Positions 6,661 through 14,737 of a stretch of 59,429 nt of DNA are shown here, in pieces. The notes under the pieces are model-generated. The model searched no databases, was not told where the DNA came from, and saw only the letters and a program-made list of their open reading frames with translations. The stretch is taken from contig JAZNUV010000004.1 in the NCBI GenBank assembly GCA_045592445.1, forward strand, positions 1 to 59,429, written 5' to 3'. A program made the position numbers and the translations under genes. The first letter of the stretch is position 1; each line of letters begins with the position of its first letter. Source of the DNA: JAQXGO01 sp045592445. GTDB taxonomy: Bacteria; Bacillota; Clostridia; UMGS1883; UMGS1540.

Positions 6661-8478
6661 ATGCGTAGCGGTGATATATCGATTAGCACCGAAAATATTT
6701 TTCCTATTATAAAAAAATGGCTTTATTCGGATTGCGACATCTTTTTGCGTGAGCTTGTTTCAAACGGATGTGACGCAATCACAAAGGTTCGCAAGCTTGC
6801 CTCTGTCGGCGAAATTAGTTTGCCGCAAGATGAAGCGTTTGCGGTTGATGTTATTTTGGACAAGGAAAACAAAACTATAACCATTGCCGATAATGGTATC
6901 GGTATGACGGAAGCGGAACTTGAAAAATACATTACACAGATTGCTTTTTCAGGTGCAGAAGAATTTTTGGAAAAATACAAGGATAAAGAGAAAGAGGACG
7001 GCGGTATCATCGGGCATTTCGGCTTAGGTTTTTACTCTGCCTTCATGGTAGCGGAACGCGTTGATATTCATACGCTTTCTTGCCAAGACGGTGCCACAAG
7101 TGTTTTTTGGACCTGTGACGGGGGTATGACCTATGATATTTCTGTCGGCACAAAGGAAGTGCGCGGCAGTGATATCGTACTGCATGTCAGCGAGGAGCAT
7201 GCCGAATTTTTAGAGGAAGCACGTCTTCGCGAAATTTTAGATAAATACTGCGCATTTTTACCCTATCCGATTTACCTCAGTGTGGCGGGTGGAGAAAAGC
7301 CGACCGAGAGCATCAATGACACAAATCCGCTATGGATGAAAAAACCCGCTGATTGCACAGATGAGGAATATAAAGCATTCTATCATAAGGTCTTTATGGA
7401 TGTAAACGACCCGCTTTTTTACATTCACCTTAATGTGGAATATCCGTTCCATTTGCAGGGCATCCTCTACTTCCCCCGCCGCTCCAATGCTTACGAGCCG
7501 CAGGAAGGGCAGATTAAGCTTTATAATAATCAAGTCTTCATTGCGGATAACATCAAGGAAGTTATTCCGGAATTCCTGCTTCTTTTAAAGGGGTGTATTG
7601 ATTGCCCCGACCTCCCGCTTAACGTATCGCGTAGTTTCTTGCAAAATGATGGATACGTTAAAAAGGTTTCGGCACATATTACAAAAAAGGTGGCAGACAA
7701 GCTTACGTCACTTTACAACACAGAACGTGAAAGCTTTAACAGTTACTGGGATGATATTAATCCCTTTATTAAATACGGTTGTCTGCGTGATGAAAAGTTT
7801 TTTGAACGTGTAAAAGATGTTTTAATTTACAAGACAACGAAGAATGCATATCTTACACTTACCGAATATCTTGCAAACGCTGAAACAGAGGGTCATAAAA
7901 ACGAGGTCTACTATGCAACTGATCTTGCATTACAAGGGCAATATATCAGTATGTTTGATCATGAAAATATTTCCGTCGTACACTTGCCCGCTGTTATTGA
8001 CAGTGCATTTATGTCGATGATGGAGGCAAAAAACGAGGGTGTAAAATTCTTACGAATTGACGCTTCTGTTGCGGATGCATTAAAGGGCGGCGATGAAGCC
8101 AATAAAGATGCTTTGATTGCACTTTTCAAAGAAGCCATTGGCGATGAAAAGCTTAAAATCGAAGCTACCGCTTTGAAAGGTGACGACATGCCCGCCGTGG
8201 TAACCATCAGCGAACAATCCCGCCGCATGCAGGAAATGATGCAGATGTACGGCAACGTAATGCCCGGTATGTTCCCCGTCGAGGAAACGCTTGTTTTAAA
8301 TCTTTCGAGCAAGGTGCTGCAAAAAATTGTCGCAAAAGCAGAAAATAAGGACGAGGTTCTGCCACTGTGCCTCGAAATCTATGATATAGCAAGGCTTGCG
8401 CAAAAGCCGCTTGATACCGAATCACTTTCGGCATTTATCAAAAGAAGCGCCCATATTATAGAGATGGCGTTGGATTAA
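6661..8478 (+). CDS. htpG: Molecular chaperone HtpG (bacterial Hsp90)
   Basis: A 605-residue Hsp90. The N-terminal GHKL ATPase domain shows the Asn/Asp helix ELVSNGCDAITKVR, the IADNGIGMT loop and the lid region GIIGHFGLGFYSAFMVAERV. The middle domain (~220-480) and the C-terminal dimerisation domain follow, with normal total length. It refolds or holds client proteins using ATP in the cytoplasm. The ATG at 6661 is chosen because GGAAAGGA lies about 10 bp upstream; the frame is open further upstream but without a ribosome site. The gene stands alone, expressed from its own promoter inside an inverted repeat. Confidence 0.96.
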   Translation: MRSGDISISTENIFPIIKKWLYSDCDIFLRELVSNGCDAITKVRKLASVGEISLPQDEAFAVDVILDKENKTITIADNGIGMTEAELEKYITQIAFSGAEEFLEKYKDKEKEDGGIIGHFGLGFYSAFMVAERVDIHTLSCQDGATSVFWTCDGGMTYDISVGTKEVRGSDIVLHVSEEHAEFLEEARLREILDKYCAFLPYPIYLSVAGGEKPTESINDTNPLWMKKPADCTDEEYKAFYHKVFMDVNDPLFYIHLNVEYPFHLQGILYFPRRSNAYEPQEGQIKLYNNQVFIADNIKEVIPEFLLLLKGCIDCPDLPLNVSRSFLQNDGYVKKVSAHITKKVADKLTSLYNTERESFNSYWDDINPFIKYGCLRDEKFFERVKDVLIYKTTKNAYLTLTEYLANAETEGHKNEVYYATDLALQGQYISMFDHENISVVHLPAVIDSAFMSMMEAKNEGVKFLRIDASVADALKGGDEANKDALIALFKEAIGDEKLKIEATALKGDDMPAVVTISEQSRRMQEMMQMYGNVMPGMFPVEETLVLNLSSKVLQKIVAKAENKDEVLPLCLEIYDIARLAQKPLDTESLSAFIKRSAHIIEMALD

Positions 8479-8546
8479 CGTGACGGCAAAAACATTGATT
8501 TATAAGTTTTAATCTTTTCAAATCAATAAAAGGAGGAATTACATTT

Positions 8547-9890
8547 ATGAGCAGAATGTTTGGAACAGACGGAGTGCGAGGCATTGCCGGGCATGATCTA
8601 TCCCCGAGTCTCGCGTTTAAACTGGGTCGAGCAGGTGCATATGTTCTCTCTCAAAAAACATCCCACCCAAAGATCCTTGTCGGTAAAGACACTCGCCTTT
8701 CCGGCGATATGTTAGAAAACGCGCTTATTGCAGGTATTTTATCCGCAGGCGCAACTGCAATATCACTTGGTGTATTACCGACGCCTGCGGTCGCATACTT
8801 AACGCGCATACGCAATGCCGCAGCGGGTGTTGTGATTTCAGCATCCCATAATCCTGCAGAATATAATGGTATTAAGTTCTTTAGTGGTGATGGTTACAAA
8901 CTGCCCGACGCTGTTGAAGATGAAATTCAACGTGTGATAGAAGAGGACGCTGTTCCTGTCTATACGGGTGCCGATATCGGCAGGGCATATCACGATACTA
9001 CCGCCGTAGAAGATTATATGGCTTTTGCCGCAAAAACAATTTCTGTACGGCTCGATAATATGCGCCTTGCGGTAGACTGCGCAAATGGTGCTGCCTATAA
9101 GATTTCTCCCTCCGTGTTTGAAGCTTTGGGCGCATCCGTCACAGCAATACATACAGAACCTAATGGTCTTAACATCAATGCAGACTGTGGTTCTACGCAC
9201 CTGGAGTCTCTTTGTGACACTGTCCGAAACGGGAATTATGACCTCGGCATTGCGTTTGATGGCGATGCAGACCGCGTTTTACTTGTTGACGAGTGTGGAA
9301 ACCCCATCAGCGGCGATGCCATGATGGTTGCCTGCGCCATACATTTAAAAGAAAAGGGAAAGCTTTCAAACAACACCTTAGTTGCCACCATTATGAGTAA
9401 TCTTGGGCTTTCCATTGCTTGTAAAAAACATGGTATTTCCACTGTGGAAACAGCTGTTGGTGACCGCTATGTACTGGAAGCGATGCTAAAAGGCGGACAT
9501 TGTCTTGGCGGCGAGCAATCGGGGCATATCATTTTTTCCGAGCATGCCACCACGGGTGATGGTCTTGTTTCTGCCCTACAGTTTTTGTCAGTTATGCAGG
9601 AAAGCAAGAAAACTGCATCTGCTCTTGCCTCCACTGTACATATTCTGCCGCAGGTTTTGGAAAACGCAGTTGTCAGTCCCGAAAAAAAGCATCTTTATAA
9701 GACGGATTCTGTTATCTGCGCAGAAATTAGTCGCATCGAAAAGAAGCTTGTGGGATGTGGACGTGTTGTTATCCGCCCTTCCGGAACGGAACCGAATGTC
9801 CGCATTATGTTGGAAGGTGATAATATTGCCGTTCTGAAGGAAGAAGCCCTGGCCCTTGCAGGCTTAATTGAAACACGAATGCAGGCATAA
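8547..9890 (+). CDS. glmM: Phosphoglucosamine mutase
   Basis: A 447-residue alpha-D-phosphohexomutase converting glucosamine-6-phosphate to glucosamine-1-phosphate for UDP-GlcNAc and peptidoglycan synthesis. The phospho-serine loop ISASHNPAEYNGIK places the serine at residue 100. The metal loop FDGDADRV is near 238-245 and the substrate phosphate site RPSGTEPNVRIM near 420. Length is normal. AGGAGG lies 11 bp upstream of the ATG. The leader holds an 8-bp inverted repeat (ATTGATTT 8494-8501 and AAATCAAT 8520-8527). The M24 peptidase follows after 21 bp, probably in the same transcript. Confidence 0.96.
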   Translation: MSRMFGTDGVRGIAGHDLSPSLAFKLGRAGAYVLSQKTSHPKILVGKDTRLSGDMLENALIAGILSAGATAISLGVLPTPAVAYLTRIRNAAAGVVISASHNPAEYNGIKFFSGDGYKLPDAVEDEIQRVIEEDAVPVYTGADIGRAYHDTTAVEDYMAFAAKTISVRLDNMRLAVDCANGAAYKISPSVFEALGASVTAIHTEPNGLNINADCGSTHLESLCDTVRNGNYDLGIAFDGDADRVLLVDECGNPISGDAMMVACAIHLKEKGKLSNNTLVATIMSNLGLSIACKKHGISTVETAVGDRYVLEAMLKGGHCLGGEQSGHIIFSEHATTGDGLVSALQFLSVMQESKKTASALASTVHILPQVLENAVVSPEKKHLYKTDSVICAEISRIEKKLVGCGRVVIRPSGTEPNVRIMLEGDNIAVLKEEALALAGLIETRMQA

Positions 9891-9911
9891 AATCCTAAAA
9901 GGAGTTTTATC

Positions 9912-10958
9912 ATGGCGCGTATTACAAAGCTTTTTAAACTTTTAGATTCTATAGGCGCAGATGGTGCAATTTTTCAAAACGCCGAAAACATCTTTTATTT
10001 AAGTGGCTTTACAGGAGAAGGTACACTCATTATAACCCGAAATCATCGTTTCATTTTAACAGACTCTCGGTATACGCTCATGGCAAAACTTCAATCTCCC
10101 GACTTTGAGGTTCTGCCACATAATACCTCTATATCAGACAGTCTTTCAGATGTATCCTCCGTCGCTTATGAGGACGCTGATTTATCTGTTTCCGCTTTTG
10201 AAAAAATCAAGAATGCACTTTCGGAAAAGACATTGGTGCCCCTTGGTGAAGCTATGTTCACACTGCGTCAATACAAAGATGAAAAGGAACTTGCCGCCAT
10301 TTCTGCCGCCGTTCGCCTTGCGGACAATGCTTATGCCTATGCTCTAACACGGATTTGTCCCGGCATGCATGAATACGAGGTTGCTGCGCTTTTGGAAGGC
10401 TATATGCGGCGCGAGGCGGGCGCTTTGCCTTCATTTGAAACGATTGTAGCATCAGGTCCGCGGAGTGCTATGCCACACGGCACAGCGTCTGACCGTATCT
10501 TGCAAAAGGGGGATTTTCTCACCTTAGATTTTGGTTGTCGCCTCGGCGGATACTGTTCTGACATTACACGTACTGTTACGATTGGACCTGCCTCTGCAAG
10601 ACAAAAAGAAATCTATAACATCGTTTTATATGCACAAACACTTGCCGAAAACGCCGCCATTCGGGGTGTATCTTGTGCCGCGCTCGATAAAAAAGCGCGG
10701 GATTCTATTTGTAATTTCGGCTATGGTGACTACTTTGGGCATGCACTTGGGCATGGTGTAGGCCTTGCTATTCATGAATATCCGACGCTTTCATCACGTT
10801 CTGTACACGTTTTGGATATCGGCAGCGTATTCACTGTGGAGCCGGGTATCTACCTCCCCGACGAGGGCGGCGTACGTGTCGAGGATATGCTTTGTGTGAC
10901 CGAGGCGGGTACTGTAATTTTGACGCAAAGTCCAAAAACGTTAGTTGAGATTTTATAA
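9912..10958 (+). CDS. M24 family Xaa-Pro aminopeptidase
   Basis: A 348-residue two-domain creatinase/prolidase-type metallopeptidase. Residues ~1-125 form the creatinase-like N-terminal domain and ~130-348 the pita-bread catalytic domain. Metal ligands are visible in LDFGCRLGGYCSDITRT (two Asp), GHGVGLAIHE (His), VEPGIY (Glu) and GGVRVEDM (Glu). It probably removes the residue before proline from peptides in the cytoplasm. It follows glmM with AAAAGGAG as ribosome site and ends at a bidirectional terminator. Prolidase versus aminopeptidase specificity cannot be told apart here. Confidence 0.9.
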   Translation: MARITKLFKLLDSIGADGAIFQNAENIFYLSGFTGEGTLIITRNHRFILTDSRYTLMAKLQSPDFEVLPHNTSISDSLSDVSSVAYEDADLSVSAFEKIKNALSEKTLVPLGEAMFTLRQYKDEKELAAISAAVRLADNAYAYALTRICPGMHEYEVAALLEGYMRREAGALPSFETIVASGPRSAMPHGTASDRILQKGDFLTLDFGCRLGGYCSDITRTVTIGPASARQKEIYNIVLYAQTLAENAAIRGVSCAALDKKARDSICNFGYGDYFGHALGHGVGLAIHEYPTLSSRSVHVLDIGSVFTVEPGIYLPDEGGVRVEDMLCVTEAGTVILTQSPKTLVEIL

Positions 10959-10970
10959 TTTTTTCCAATA

Positions 10971-11003
10971 AAAAAACAGCGTAGGTCTTCGACGCTGTTT
11001 TTT
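10971..11003. terminator. Bidirectional terminator between convergent genes
   Basis: Arms AAAAAACAGCGT and ACGCTGTTTTTT form a long stem with A and T tracts on both sides. It lies between the M24 peptidase and the opposing flavodiiron gene and can serve both. Confidence 0.92.
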
Positions 11004-11009
11004 ATTTTG

Positions 11010-12794
11010 CTATTGAATTGGTTCAAAATCTGCCGCACCATGCTTACAAATCGGACAAACAAAATCGTCAGGTAATGTATCTCCTTCATATACATATCCG
11101 CACACCTTGCAGACAAAGCCTTTTTTCCCTTTTGTTTGCGGCTTTGGCTTTACGTGGTTCTGGTAATAACTATACGTCATGGTTTCTGTATCCGAAACAA
11201 CGCGCGCCTCCGTGATACTGCAAATAAACATGCCATGCGTGCCTAAATCAACATACTGTTCCACACGAAGCGACATAAAGGCATTGATATATTCTGGCAA
11301 GCATGCAAGGTTATTATCGGAGCGGAGCACCTTAATACCTTCAAATTTATCCGCTACGCGACCGCTTTGGAAACCAAAACGTTCAAAAATGGAAAATGGT
11401 GTATCCTCAGACAGGCAGTTTACGTTCATGCTCCCTGTCTGCCGAATAACATGATGCGAATAGTTTTCCTTATTTATAGTTACGGAAATGCGGTTTGGCG
11501 TGCTGGTTACCTGCGATATGGCATTGACGATAAGACCGTTGTCTTTCTTCCCGTCATTCGACGTGACAACATAAAGCCCGTATCCGATACGAAAAAGAGC
11601 GGTCAGGTCATTTTTCATTTCACTTTTCTCCACATTATAATCGCGGCAAAGTTCCGATGCCATCGCATCAATTTGTTCCTTACTCTCCGCCTGCATTGCG
11701 GATTGAATTGTAACCGTATTTTCCGTAAACGTAAGATTTTTGGAATTTTCAAACATTTTTCTCATGGTTTTGATTGCCGTCGGTGCCCATGAACCATTTT
11801 CAATCAATCCAACAATACGGCCACTGAAGTTTCGTTCGGTCAAGTGGTCAATAAACGTGCGCATGAAGGGAAAAATATCCCCATTATATGTTGTAGTAGC
11901 CAGTACAAGCTTGCCGTATCGGAAGGCATCTTCCACCGCCTCTGCCATATCGCAACGCGCCAGGTCATTGATAACGACCTTCGGGCAGCCCTTTTCGCGC
12001 AGTTTATCCGCCAAAAGCTCGACTGCTTTTTTTGTATTCCCATAAACTGACGTATAGGCTATCATAACCCCTTCTGTTTCCACACCGTAGGATGACCAGA
12101 TATGATATAAATTCAGATAGTATCCAAGATTTTCTGTCAAAACCGGCCCATGTAAGGGGCAAATGATATCGATTGACAAAGATGACGCTTTTTTTAATAA
12201 ATTTTGCACCTGCGCGCCGTATTTGCCGACAATGCCAAAGTAGTAGCGGCGTGCTTCACAAGCCCAATCTTCCTCCACATCCAGTGCACCGAATTTTCCA
12301 AAGCCGTCTGCCGAAAAGAGCACACGGTCTTCCGCGTCATACGTTACCATAACCTCGGGCCAATGTACCATTGGTGCCGTTATAAATTGTAATGTATGCT
12401 TGCCGAGGGAAAGCTTGTCCCCTTCACCGACTATATATTGTCTTTCTTTAAAATCTGTTCCGAAAAATTGCCCCATCATGGCAAATGCTTTTGCAGTTGC
12501 AACAATTTCAACATTTGGATATGCCTTCACAAAATTCAGTATATTGGAGGAATGATCCGGCTCCATATGCTGCACAATCAGATATGCCGGCATTTTTCCG
12601 TCAAGAGCTTCCGCCACATTATCAAGCCACTCATGCCCAAAGCGTGCGTCCACTGTATCGAATACAGCCGGTTTTTCGTCCAATATCACATAGGAATTAT
12701 ACGCCATGCCGTTTTCCACAACATACTGTCCTTCGAAAAGGTCAATCTCATGGTCATTGACGCCTACATATTTTATATCGTTCGTAATCTGCAT
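11010..12794 (-). CDS. Flavodiiron protein fused to flavin reductase and rubredoxin
   Basis: A 594-residue oxygen (or NO) reductase with four modules. The N-terminal metallo-beta-lactamase-like domain has the full diiron set, HxExDH (QHMEPDH), then MVHWPE, SADGFGKFG and PLHGPV. A flavodoxin domain (~245-390) has the FMN loop YTSVYGNTKKA. A flavin-reductase-like domain (~400-540) follows. The C-terminal rubredoxin (~548-594) has CKVCGY and CPICKH. The last two modules resemble the stand-alone high-molecular-weight rubredoxin of Moorella, so one chain probably holds the NAD(P)H-to-oxygen path. The second ATG (12794) fits GGGAGG spacing better than the one at 12800. Confidence 0.93.
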   Translation of the reverse strand: MQITNDIKYVGVNDHEIDLFEGQYVVENGMAYNSYVILDEKPAVFDTVDARFGHEWLDNVAEALDGKMPAYLIVQHMEPDHSSNILNFVKAYPNVEIVATAKAFAMMGQFFGTDFKERQYIVGEGDKLSLGKHTLQFITAPMVHWPEVMVTYDAEDRVLFSADGFGKFGALDVEEDWACEARRYYFGIVGKYGAQVQNLLKKASSLSIDIICPLHGPVLTENLGYYLNLYHIWSSYGVETEGVMIAYTSVYGNTKKAVELLADKLREKGCPKVVINDLARCDMAEAVEDAFRYGKLVLATTTYNGDIFPFMRTFIDHLTERNFSGRIVGLIENGSWAPTAIKTMRKMFENSKNLTFTENTVTIQSAMQAESKEQIDAMASELCRDYNVEKSEMKNDLTALFRIGYGLYVVTSNDGKKDNGLIVNAISQVTSTPNRISVTINKENYSHHVIRQTGSMNVNCLSEDTPFSIFERFGFQSGRVADKFEGIKVLRSDNNLACLPEYINAFMSLRVEQYVDLGTHGMFICSITEARVVSDTETMTYSYYQNHVKPKPQTKGKKGFVCKVCGYVYEGDTLPDDFVCPICKHGAADFEPIQ

Positions 12795-12818
12795 TTTCAT
12801 AGCCTCCCATTTTTTAAA

Positions 12819-12847
12819 ATTATACCATCGTTTCCAAAACGCGTCAA
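12819..12847 (-). promoter_or_regulatory. Promoter of the flavodiiron gene with a palindrome in its spacer
   Basis: On the minus strand, TTGACG (12842-12847) and TATAAT (12819-12824) are separated by 17 bp. The spacer holds a 13-bp palindrome with CGTTT and AAACG arms (12829-12841). This is where a repressor could block the promoter. It does not match the Rex, PerR or Fur consensus. Confidence 0.75.
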
Positions 12848-12867
12848 GTATTTCTTTCCGAAAAGCA

Positions 12868-12896
12868 TTGCATTCAGACCGAAAATATGTTAAACT
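12868..12896 (+). promoter_or_regulatory. Promoter of the acyltransferase gene
   Basis: TTGCAT (12868-12873), 17-bp spacer and TAACT-type -10 TAAACT (12891-12896) with an upstream TG extension. It is divergent from the flavodiiron promoter, with only 20 bp between the two -35 boxes. Confidence 0.5.
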
Positions 12897-12922
12897 TTGA
12901 AGAAATGGAAAGGAGTGGTAAT

Positions 12923-13954
12923 ATGTACACTGGCGTATCTCGGAAAACTGACGGGGATTTTTTACGTATCCTCGGTTCTTTTGCCGTTGTACTCATTCAT
13001 GTTATCGGTGAATATGTAGGGCCAGCACCTTATTCACCGTCCCTGATATGCCCTGCTACACTGAATGCGCTTTCCCATATCAGTATACCATTGTTCATTA
13101 TGCTGAGCGGACGATTTATGCTTTCCCGCACACCTTCCATCATGCACAGTTTAAAAAAGGCGAAAAAAACCGCCGTCCAACTTTTATGTTGGGGCGTGTT
13201 TTACCTTGCAGCAGATATACTGGTGATGGGTGCAAAACCTGTTTCCCTCGTTGCCGCACTTGGTGATATTTTGACAAAACCGCTCCACCTCTGGTATTTT
13301 TACACCGCCATTTCACTCTATTTGATGACGCCACTTCTCGGAATTTTTACTCATCATGCAACACAAAAGCAATTTATATTTGCCCTTTTATTCACGTTTT
13401 TACTCGGCTCCGTTTTGCATATTGTTGTCAGCAGTCCCTTTTGCGGTATCCTGCCTATACTCTTGGATAAAATGAAGCTATCCACCTCGGTCGGTTTCAT
13501 CTTTTGTTACTTGTTTGGTGACTACGTGTATCGATATGGCATTGCCGCACGCACGCGGAAAATATTGTATGTATCCGGCATAATACTCGCAATTATAATG
13601 CCCACACTCACATTATATTTTGCTTCTCTGCACGACGGCGCACCCGATTACACGCTGTATAGCTTTGTATCACCGACCGTTCTAGTCCCTGCAATGGGCG
13701 TTTTTGTATGGACAAAGCAGTTTTTTGCAAACCACACGCCACACGCCGTAACCTTTATCCGCGTTGTTGCATCTTTAACTCCCGGTATCTATGGGCTACA
13801 CATTTTCGTTCTGATGCTCTTGCCCCGCACGCTGCTATCCGCGCTTTCTCCCGGTCTGCGCGTAATTCTGCTGAGTTTCATGGTTTTTGCCGTATCCTGT
13901 TTCATGGTTTTTGCCGTAAAACAAATCATACCGCGTAGGAAAAATCAAGGATAA
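12923..13954 (+). CDS. Membrane acyltransferase, acyltransferase-3 family
   Basis: A 343-residue integral membrane protein of the acyltransferase-3 (OafA/YiaH-like) family. It starts with the family signature DFLRILGSFAVVLIHV, including the conserved Arg and His, and has about ten membrane helices. Members O-acylate cell-surface sugars using cytoplasmic acyl-CoA. The acceptor is unknown; wall polymer, capsule and glycoprotein glycan are all possible. The ATG at 12923 is chosen for AAAGGAG about 10 bp upstream; an in-frame ATG at 12887 lies within the promoter. The 3' end overlaps luxS tail-to-tail by 10 bp. Confidence 0.85.
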   Translation: MYTGVSRKTDGDFLRILGSFAVVLIHVIGEYVGPAPYSPSLICPATLNALSHISIPLFIMLSGRFMLSRTPSIMHSLKKAKKTAVQLLCWGVFYLAADILVMGAKPVSLVAALGDILTKPLHLWYFYTAISLYLMTPLLGIFTHHATQKQFIFALLFTFLLGSVLHIVVSSPFCGILPILLDKMKLSTSVGFIFCYLFGDYVYRYGIAARTRKILYVSGIILAIIMPTLTLYFASLHDGAPDYTLYSFVSPTVLVPAMGVFVWTKQFFANHTPHAVTFIRVVASLTPGIYGLHIFVLMLLPRTLLSALSPGLRVILLSFMVFAVSCFMVFAVKQIIPRRKNQG

Positions 13955-14388
13955 ATCAGTGCCGGCTCATTCTCTAAAACTGTGCCAAACGCTTTGGCCG
14001 CCTCTTTTGCCCCCTCAAGGTCATGGAATCGGTAATTTCCGCACTCCACCTCAGTTGCACCGAAAATATCACCGGAAAATGCACAAATCTCATCGAGGAC
14101 CTTTTTGATTTCATGCCATACTGTTCTATGGTCGGCATTTCGTATCAGAAGATAGAATCCGGTAAGGCATCCCATCGGTCCGAAATATAAAACATCCAGA
14201 TTTGTGTTTCGTATGTAGGTTGCAAACAAATGTTCAATGGTGTGCATGGCAGCAGGCGCAAGTGTTGTGCCGCAGTTTGGCTTACAAAAGCGTAAATCAT
14301 AGGTCGTGACATCACCATCTACTCTCGAAATATACATGCCCGGTACAATACGGGTGTGGTCAACCTTAAAGCTTTCTATTTTTTCCAT
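13945..14388 (-). CDS. luxS: S-ribosylhomocysteine lyase (autoinducer-2 synthesis)
   Basis: A 147-residue LuxS. It splits S-ribosylhomocysteine into homocysteine and DPD, the precursor of autoinducer-2, and completes detoxification of SAM-derived SAH. The metal site is complete: HTIEH (His49, Glu52, His53) and Cys116 in VECGNYR. The catalytic Cys74 sits in FGPMGCLTGFY. The ATG at 14388 follows AGGAAG; an in-frame ATG at 14406 has no ribosome site. It is the second gene after a 55-residue ORF, separated by a GNRA-loop hairpin. No SAH nucleosidase or other methyl-cycle gene is nearby. Confidence 0.96.
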   Translation of the reverse strand: MEKIESFKVDHTRIVPGMYISRVDGDVTTYDLRFCKPNCGTTLAPAAMHTIEHLFATYIRNTNLDVLYFGPMGCLTGFYLLIRNADHRTVWHEIKKVLDEICAFSGDIFGATEVECGNYRFHDLEGAKEAAKAFGTVLENEPALIYP

Positions 14389-14410
14389 TGTAACTTCCTT
14401 TCTCATAGAG

Positions 14411-14432
14411 ACGGACGGCTTTCGCCGTCCGT
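14411..14432 (-). promoter_or_regulatory. Intercistronic GNRA-tetraloop hairpin before luxS
   Basis: In the luxS-sense RNA, a perfect 9-bp stem ACGGACGGC/GCCGTCCGT is closed by a GAAA loop, one base after the ORF55 stop and 23 bases before the luxS ATG. No T tract follows on the minus strand, so it looks like an mRNA stability or processing element. On the plus strand it is followed by TTTTA, but no plus-strand gene ends here. Confidence 0.6.
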
Positions 14433-14433
14433 T

Positions 14434-14601
14434 TTATAGTTTTTCCTCGTCCATGCTTTCACCGTCCCAGATAAAATCATTATCATATCTGTCGGTACGA
14501 TGAATTCTCTCTGGTTCGCTCATCTCGCCCTCTATATTTGGGCGATACTCAGGCACACTGCGCGGGTCACGGCCCGCCCCTTTGTAATTCTCATACTTCA
14601 T
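14434..14601 (-). CDS. Small acidic protein of unknown function, ORF55
   Basis: A 55-residue open frame with GGAGGTG 5 bp before its ATG and a good promoter upstream, so it is very likely translated. It begins MKYENYKGAGRDPRSVPEYR, contains EGEMSEPERIHRTDRYD and ends MDEEKL. It is hydrophilic, rich in Asp, Glu, Arg and Tyr, with no Cys, membrane segment or signal peptide. It is probably largely disordered. It leads into luxS. I do not recognise a family and assign no function. Confidence 0.7.
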   Translation of the reverse strand: MKYENYKGAGRDPRSVPEYRPNIEGEMSEPERIHRTDRYDNDFIWDGESMDEEKL

Positions 14602-14640
14602 GGCGCACCTCCGTATTGTAAGATTTTGCTCTCCATATAC

Positions 14641-14669
14641 AGTATACCATATCTTATCAAATTATACAA
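14641..14669 (-). promoter_or_regulatory. Promoter of ORF55-luxS
   Basis: On the minus strand, TTGTAT (14664-14669), 17 bp, then TATACT (14641-14646) with a TGG extension. It lies about 40 bp upstream of the ORF55 start. Confidence 0.7.
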
Positions 14670-14737
14670 TAAAAATTTTTTTCTGCATGTTTTTCTTGTC
14701 CCATTCATACCTATCCAATAGAAAGGAGTGTAAAAAC

